From Flammeovirgaceae bacterium (lineage in GTDB: Bacteria > Bacteroidota > Bacteroidia > Cytophagales > Cyclobacteriaceae), in assembly GCA_016712035.1 (NCBI GenBank), contig JADJRT010000004.1:285543-349542 (forward strand): a stretch of DNA of 64,000 nucleotides. The letters are read 5' to 3'. The position numbers were made by a program, and so were the translations under genes. Shown piece after piece: positions 59,508-64,000 of this stretch (the first letter of the stretch is position 1; each line of letters opens with the position of its first letter). The notes under the pieces are model-generated. The model was not told the DNA's origin, did not search any database, and saw nothing but the letters and a program-made list of their open reading frames with translations.

Positions 59508-59527
59508 AGTTATAATTTAAGTTTGTT

Positions 59528-60085
59528 TTATTTATTATCTGGAGGAAGTAACACGGCATCAATTATATAAACAATACCGTTCGATCCACGCGCAGTACCC
59601 AATACATTGGCTCCGTTAACGGTGATCTTGCCATCTTTCACATTTAAGGTAACATTTTCAAGATTTACCTGGTTGAGTTTCATTCCATCGCGAACCATAT
59701 TTTCGTTTAAGACACCAACATAAACATGATACTCCAGGATATTACGAAGGGTCTCTTTGTTCTCCGGTTTAACCAGATTTTCTACGGTACCTGCTGGCAA
59801 TGCTGCAAATGCAGCATCGGTTGGAGCAAATACTGTAAAAGGTCCTGCATTGGAGAGCGCATCCACATATTCGGCTGCTTTTAATGCTGCCACTAAGGTG
59901 GTGTGATCTTTTGAACTTACAGCAATGCGTACAACATCAGGATTAGAGGTATCATCTTGAACAGTAGACTGACCGCCTTCTGCTGGGGCCGCCACGGAGG
60001 AAGCTGCATTTTCTGAACTGGCCGATTGTTGGCCACAGGAAAACGCTAACACCCCAAATACAAAAACAATCAAATAGTTTTTCAT
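59528..60085 (-). CDS. fasciclin (FAS1) domain lipoprotein
   Basis: A 185-residue lipoprotein with lipobox LAFSC (cysteine at residue 17), a low-complexity linker rich in Ser, Ala and Gly, and one complete FAS1 domain. The domain's H1 box reads GPFTVFAPTDAAFAALP and the H2 region LEYHVYVGVL and NGIVYIIDAVLLPP. FAS1 domains mediate adhesion or protein contacts. Its place directly before nosZ in the operon suggests a periplasmic partner of N2O reduction, but this is inference. The frame is intact. Confidence 0.92.
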   Translation of the reverse strand: MKNYLIVFVFGVLAFSCGQQSASSENAASSVAAPAEGGQSTVQDDTSNPDVVRIAVSSKDHTTLVAALKAAEYVDALSNAGPFTVFAPTDAAFAALPAGTVENLVKPENKETLRNILEYHVYVGVLNENMVRDGMKLNQVNLENVTLNVKDGKITVNGANVLGTARGSNGIVYIIDAVLLPPDNK

Positions 60086-60109
60086 AGGTAGTATGGTTTG
60101 TGGGTTATA

Positions 60110-60570
60110 TTATTTCTCGCCATCGTTTTGGCGCATAAATTCAAGTACATCGCGCGCATCGCCAATCGATAAGTTTTGGTTAGGCATGCGCATTAAACAC
60201 AACTCTAACATCTTCTGAGCTTCCTCATCCTGTTCCAACATTACATCTACATTCAGGATCATGTTCATGATCCATTCAGGCTTCCTGCGTGTTGTAATAT
60301 CCTTCCAACCTGGACCCACCACGCGTTTATCATCCAACTTATGACAAGCCTGGCATTTCATATTGTATATTTCTTCACCTCGTTTAATTCGCTCTTGATC
60401 AAGAGGTGTGTTCATGGTAACATTTTTAATGGCGCCAATTCCTTTGGTAGGATCGGTGATCGCCTCCACGGCACTCTTATTAGGATCTTCTTCTTTCGTT
60501 GAATCAGAAGGTTTATCCGAGCGCATGAAAAGGCCAAAAAGGCCAGAACAATTCCAAAAAGATATTTCAT
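60110..60570 (-). CDS. monohaem cytochrome c lipoprotein of the nos cluster, one frameshift
   Basis: A cytochrome c of about 153 residues. The lipoprotein signal MKYLFGIVLAFLAFSC starts at ATG 60568-60570; one indel near 60527 separates it from the body, RSDKPSDSTKEEDPNKS. The haem site is CQACHKLDDKRVVGPGW, and a distal methionine is likely in LCLMRMPNQNLS. It probably hands electrons to the CuA site of NosZ, as the NosC cytochromes of clade II clusters are thought to do. Confidence 0.9.
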
Positions 60571-60589
60571 AGTTTTTATTGGTTAAGGT

Positions 60590-61204
60590 TTATAGTGTTA
60601 TTTTTCTTCCTACTAGTTTAAGTTTACCTTCTTCTTCCATTTTTTTTACTGTACGAATTACGGTTTCCACACGCAAGCCACTCATGTCGGCTAATTGCTG
60701 TCTGGTAAACGGTACAATATACGCTTCATTTAAAACTGCATCCTGCCTTTTACCTTGATTGATCGAGTCGGCTTTCAAATAATTTAAGAGACTGGTGATA
60801 CGGTGCTCCGGGTCATAAAAAGAAATTTCGGAAAGCACCATTGATTTGTACCTCAACCTTTGACAAAGAACCTGGTCTAAACGAAGGTGAATATCGAAAT
60901 TTTCCCGCAAAAGCGTCAGAAATTTTTCCCTTGAAAGCTTAATAATTACTGAAGGTTCCAGTGCTACTGCACTGCTTGGATACGGAAACGAGCAAAGTAA
61001 GGGGGGTTCGCCAAAGCTGTCATTCGTTTTAAAAATTCCTTGAATAAATTCCTGACCCTCAGGGCTATTCGTTATCATTTTAATCGAACCGTTGATCACC
61101 TGAAAGTAATTGAGCGCTTCTTCGCCTTCGCGGAAAATCGCATCGTCCTTTTGAAGACTGATTTCCTTTGCGCCATAACTTTGAAGTACCAAGGGGTCAA
61201 TCAT
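60590..61204 (-). CDS. Crp/Fnr family transcription regulator of the nos cluster
   Basis: A 204-residue Crp/Fnr protein with an N-terminal cyclic-nucleotide-like fold (AIFREGEEALNYFQVINGSI, IQGIFKTNDSFGEPPLL) and a C-terminal winged helix (FTRQQLADMSGLRVETVIRT). The recognition helix reads VETVIR, closer to FNR (VETISR) than to CRP (RETVGR), which suggests TTGAT-type half-sites. No N-terminal cysteine cluster is present, so it is not an iron-sulphur FNR; haem-based NO sensing is possible. ATG at 61204 matches the normal family length, although the frame stays open to 61393. It heads the nos gene set. Confidence 0.88.
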   Translation of the reverse strand: MIDPLVLQSYGAKEISLQKDDAIFREGEEALNYFQVINGSIKMITNSPEGQEFIQGIFKTNDSFGEPPLLCSFPYPSSAVALEPSVIIKLSREKFLTLLRENFDIHLRLDQVLCQRLRYKSMVLSEISFYDPEHRITSLLNYLKADSINQGKRQDAVLNEAYIVPFTRQQLADMSGLRVETVIRTVKKMEEEGKLKLVGRKITL

Positions 61205-61406
61205 AATCCTGTTGATTTGATGCCGTAAACCTACCTGTGAACCGGAATGCGAAAAATGACTTATGTCATGTAATCCCGTGATATGTTTCATAAAAGCCTC
61301 CAATATCGGGTTCCAGACAGAATTATAATCAGTAAGGCTAGATGGAACACTGTTTTTCTTCATAATTACGGCCCGCAAGAATAATTGCCACACCGGTAAT
61401 AGTTTA

Positions 61407-61418
61407 TGATTCAGATCA
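61407..61418. promoter_or_regulatory. FNR-like palindrome TGAT-N4-ATCA
   Basis: TGATTCAGATCA at 61407-61418 is a perfect TGAT-N4-ATCA palindrome, the core of an FNR/DNR site. It lies about 200 bases upstream of the Crp/Fnr start at 61204, or 44 bases upstream of a possible longer start at 61363. The rest of the 61205-61508 spacer shows no further gene. Confidence 0.5.
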
Positions 61419-61508
61419 TGTTTGAATGAAAAGTTGAAAAAATTAATTCTCAGCGATCCGGGCGAATCGCTGTAGGAATTAAGAGGTTGATCAGGCTAGG
61501 AAAAGACG

Positions 61509-62626
61509 TTATTCCGTGCTAAACTTATAAACCGTTTTCTGTTTATAAACTTCACCGGGCTTAAAGAATGGTTGATGGAAAGTCAGGTTGATTCGGAGAA
61601 TCGGGAAAATGTTGTGCCTCCAGACAAATGGCTGTACGATACTGATAACGCTTTCCATCTTTGCCAATGTCGGAGCCATCTAAAAAGTTGCCAGAATAAA
61701 ATTGCAGTCCAGGTTCGGTTGTCCATACTTCCATTACCCGACCTGAAGTTGGTTCTTTTAATGTGGCCGCTAACGAAAATACATTTGCTTGTTTTTTCAA
61801 CGCCCAGTTATGGTCAAATCCTTTTCCGTTTTTAATCTGTGGATCAGCATCATTGATATGAGCTCCTATCTTAGTTGGCTTCGTAAAATCAAAAGGCGTT
61901 CCTATTACCGGTTTTAATTCTCCAGTGGGTATTAAGCCCTCATCTACCGGTGTAAATCGGTCGGCATAAATGGCTAATTCATGATCCAGAATATCGCCAT
62001 TACCAGCGCCAGCCAGATTAAAGAATGAATGGTGGGTAAGATTGACAACCGTGGTTGCATTGGTTGTAGCCTCGTAGTCAATAACCAATTCGTTATCGTC
62101 AGTAAGGCTATACGTTACCTTCACGTTCAATTCTCCTGGGTAGTTTTCATCACCGTCTTTACTGAGATAATTTAAAACTATTCTATTGGTGTCACTATTG
62201 GATTCATCATTTTGCCATAATACATTATGAAATCCCTTTGGTCCACCATGCAAAGCATTCACTCCATTGTTGGTGGCCAGCTGATATTCTTTTCCCTCCA
62301 GCGTAAACCTACCTTTGGCGATCCGGTTTCCATAACGGCCTATCATCGCACCAAAATATGGATTGCCCAAAATATATTGTTGGACAGAGTCGTAGCCTAG
62401 CACAACATCGCCTAATTTGCCATTGCGATCTGGCACCCAAAGCGAAATCAATTTTCCACCAAAGGGCGTGATAATAGCAACCATCCCATGTTTATTAATT
62501 AACGTATCGGTTTCTAACTGTAAGGATGATTTTGCGCTTCGGGTATCCTGCATAACGTCTTGCTCTTTTTTTGTGGTACACCCTGCTGTCAGCAGAATAA
62601 CTATGCCCACGTATAGTATTTTTCAT
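61509..62626 (-). CDS. galM: aldose 1-epimerase (galactose mutarotase) lipoprotein, frameshifts at both ends
   Basis: A secreted lipoprotein form of GalM that interconverts alpha and beta anomers of aldoses; about 370 residues. The lipobox is LLTAGC. Mutarotase motifs are GRYGNRIAKGRF, GVNALHGGPKGFHN, the catalytic histidine in NLTHHSFFNLAG, and AICLEAQHFPDSPN with the catalytic glutamate. An indel near 62615 hides the ATG start at 62624-62626. Another near 61565 hides the ending, KPGEVYKQKTVYKFSTE, with stop at 61509-61511. It has no visible link to the nos cluster. Confidence 0.93.
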
Positions 62627-62770
62627 TGCAGTAAGATAATAAAAAGACGGAATTTTTGCTGTAGTGTTTGGATGTATGGCTGCTAGAAAACGGAACCCAA
62701 TCCAGAGCGAGGTACGAGGTGAATCTTATTAAAATGACCAGCAGCACGGCTTGAATAATGTGCTAACCGA

Positions 62771-62821
62771 GCGAAGGATCTCCTTAAAAGGAAACTGACC
62801 TCAGCGAAGAAGATCCTTCGC
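62771..62821. repeat. 11-bp inverted repeat with inner hairpin
   Basis: GCGAAGGATCT at 62771-62781 pairs with AGATCCTTCGC at 62811-62821, and TCCTTAAAAGGA at 62781-62792 forms a small inner hairpin. The 62627-62908 spacer otherwise shows no gene. The element looks like a dispersed intergenic repeat. Confidence 0.6.
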
Positions 62822-62908
62822 ACATTCTCCAGTAAATTAAGAAAGTTGTTATCGAATTTATTGCCAACAATCGTTTTCCGAAAGCGGCTCTGGATTCATA
62901 TAAAACAA

Positions 62909-62940
62909 AAAAGGCTAGGTCCAAATAGACTTAGCCTTTT
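62909..62940 (-). terminator. intrinsic terminator after tRNA-Cys
   Basis: A 13-bp stem with one G-U/mismatch position (AAAAGGCTAGGTC with GACTTAGCCTTTT) around a six-base loop. On the minus strand it is followed by TTTTTTGTTTT, so it ends the tRNA-Cys transcript. Confidence 0.85.
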
Positions 62941-62945
62941 AAGTG

Positions 62946-63016
62946 AGGTCTCGAGCGGATTCGAACCGCTGTAGGAGCTTTTGCAGAGCTCAGCCTAGCC
63001 ACTCGGCCACGAGACC
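62946..63016 (-). tRNA. tRNA-Cys (GCA)
   Basis: A 71-base cloverleaf on the minus strand. The acceptor arms GGTCTCG and CGAGACC pair perfectly; the T arm contains GGTTCGAATCC; the anticodon loop is CTGCAAA within a GAGCT/AGCTC stem, giving anticodon GCA for cysteine. CCA is not encoded. It lies between rpsA and a strong terminator. Confidence 0.95.
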
Positions 63017-63073
63017 CAAAACATTGGGCTTTGCCAAAGGTATTACCCTCAAACAAAAGGCCAATGCCTGTTA

Positions 63074-64000
63074 TTAAATTATTCTGCTTTCGCTTCCGTC
63101 AGATGGTTTCGCTTTCGCGGCACTCATCTTCTCCTTCAACGCACTCAACGCTTCGATATCACCCAAAGTAGATTTCTCTGACTCGTTATTGATTTTATCG
63201 ATGCTCTTACCTTTTGCAGGAGCCTTCTTTCTTGGTGCTGATGCCGGCTGTGGCGCAGCTACTTTCTCTTCTTCGGTAGACCAGGTCGCTTTCAAGCTTA
63301 ATGAAATGCGTCTGTCATCTTTAGAAAACTCAAGTACTTTGAAATCGTATGCTTCGCCAACTTCTGGCTTGCTCTCGTCTTCTTTTACCAGATTCTTGGT
63401 TGCACAGAAGCCTTCAATACCATAAGGTAATTCAAGTACAGCCCCTTTATCATTTTTGCTGATGATGGTACTCTTATGCAAAGAACCTGTTGTAAAGATT
63501 GTTTCGAAAGTGTCCCACGGATTTTCTTCCAAATGCTTATGGCTTAACGCCAGTCTGCGGTTGGTAGCATCCAACTCTAATACTTGAACATCTAACGACT
63601 CTCCTACTTTAGTGAACTCCGAAGGGTGTTTGATCTTCTTCGTCCAGCTCAAATCGGATACGTGAACCAATCCGTCAATACCTTCTTCCAATTCAATAAA
63701 CAAACCGAAGTTGGTTAGGTTGCGCACAATTCCTTTATGCGGAGTACCCACGGCATACCTAGCCAATACGTCTTGTCTTGTCCAGGATCTTTCGGTCAAT
63801 TGCTTAATGCCTAATGACATTTTGCGCTCATCGCGATCGATCGTTAATACAACAGCTTGTAACTCATCACCAACTTTAATGAAATCCTGTGGATTGCGGT
63901 AGGTGTTGAGACCAGCTCATTCACTTACGTGGATCAAACCTTCAACCCCAGGTTGCAATTCAAGGAATGCACCGTAATCGGCCACGTTAACAATCTTGCC
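63074..64000 (-). CDS. rpsA: 30S ribosomal protein S1, C-terminal part, frameshifts
   Basis: The last S1 repeats of ribosomal protein S1, which binds mRNA on the 30S subunit. S1/OB motifs are VNVADYGAFLELQPGVEGLI, then GIVRNLTNFGLFIELEEGID and GLVHVSDLSWTKKI. Near 63895-63920 a missing A and an extra base compensate: HVSE should continue MSWS but reads a stop. The C-terminal tail is low in complexity (APRKKAPAKGKS) and typical of Bacteroidota S1. The gene extends beyond the right edge, so the N-terminus is absent. Confidence 0.95.

Noticed and set aside
61205..61393. N-terminal extension of the Crp/Fnr regulator
   Set aside because: The frame stays open, but the start at 61204 gives the usual length and N-terminal pattern of the family, and the extension shows no domain.
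63040..63066. Intrinsic terminator after rpsA
   Set aside because: The possible stem AGGC/GCCT is only four pairs and the T-run is interrupted, so support is too weak to list.
1..64000. Mobile elements, prophage, CRISPR arrays or a genomic island
   Set aside because: No transposase, integrase, phage gene, direct-repeat array or target-site duplication is visible, and the gene content is typical of the chromosome.

Overview
The window is a chromosomal stretch of a Bacteroidota bacterium, most likely order Cytophagales. Supporting signs are the pyk / IPExxxVDY / acpP / fabF / rnc neighbourhood, the alternative complex III plus cytochrome oxidase operon in the usual Bacteroidota gene order, promoters of the TTTG...TAnnTTTG type, AT-rich start regions without clear Shine-Dalgarno sites, and typical families (NFACT protein, PorV-like and helix-hairpin-helix outer-membrane proteins, DUF2807, DUF983, DUF420). 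No mobile element, phage or CRISPR array is visible.

Layout. 1-12 kb: housekeeping genes (miaA, an MBL hydrolase, an NFACT RNA-binding protein, pyk, acpP, fabF, rnc, nadE, lgt, a BamA-like barrel). 12-20 kb: envelope proteins, a gamma-glutamyltransferase, an NTF2-like protein and an RRM protein with clear promoter and terminator. 20-29 kb: a lipoprotein, ispG, an SDR, the mlaEF transporter pair and one very large NtrY-like histidine kinase. 29-46 kb: one long minus-strand respiratory block, actABCDEF, coxBA, ctaA, ctaB, two coxC, coxD, a Sco-like protein, DUF420 and DUF983 assembly factors, driven from a strong predicted promoter at 45987-46015. 46-61 kb: a nitrogen-oxide block, with a truncated haemoglobin, quinol-type NO reductase, a 599-residue protein of unknown function, and a clade II nitrous oxide reductase cluster read on the minus strand (Crp/Fnr regulator, cytochrome c, fasciclin lipoprotein, nosZ, membrane protein, nosL, nosD, nosF, nosY, NnrS-like protein, haem-copper-oxidase-like membrane protein). 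61-64 kb: a galactose mutarotase lipoprotein, tRNA-Cys and rpsA.

How it works together. Menaquinol would feed alternative complex III, which passes electrons through cytochromes to the A1-type oxidase when oxygen is present. When nitrogen oxides are present, qNor takes electrons from quinol to reduce NO to N2O, and NosZ, fed by cytochrome c, reduces N2O to N2. No nitrite or nitrate reductase is seen here, so within this window the organism looks like an NO/N2O-consuming partial denitrifier.

Quality warning. At least thirty genes or gene parts, including essential ones, are broken by one- or two-base indels, some compensating inside an apparently open frame. This pattern fits uncorrected single-molecule sequencing errors much better than gene decay. 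Broken genes are therefore reported as single genes with the shift positions noted, and not as pseudogenes.
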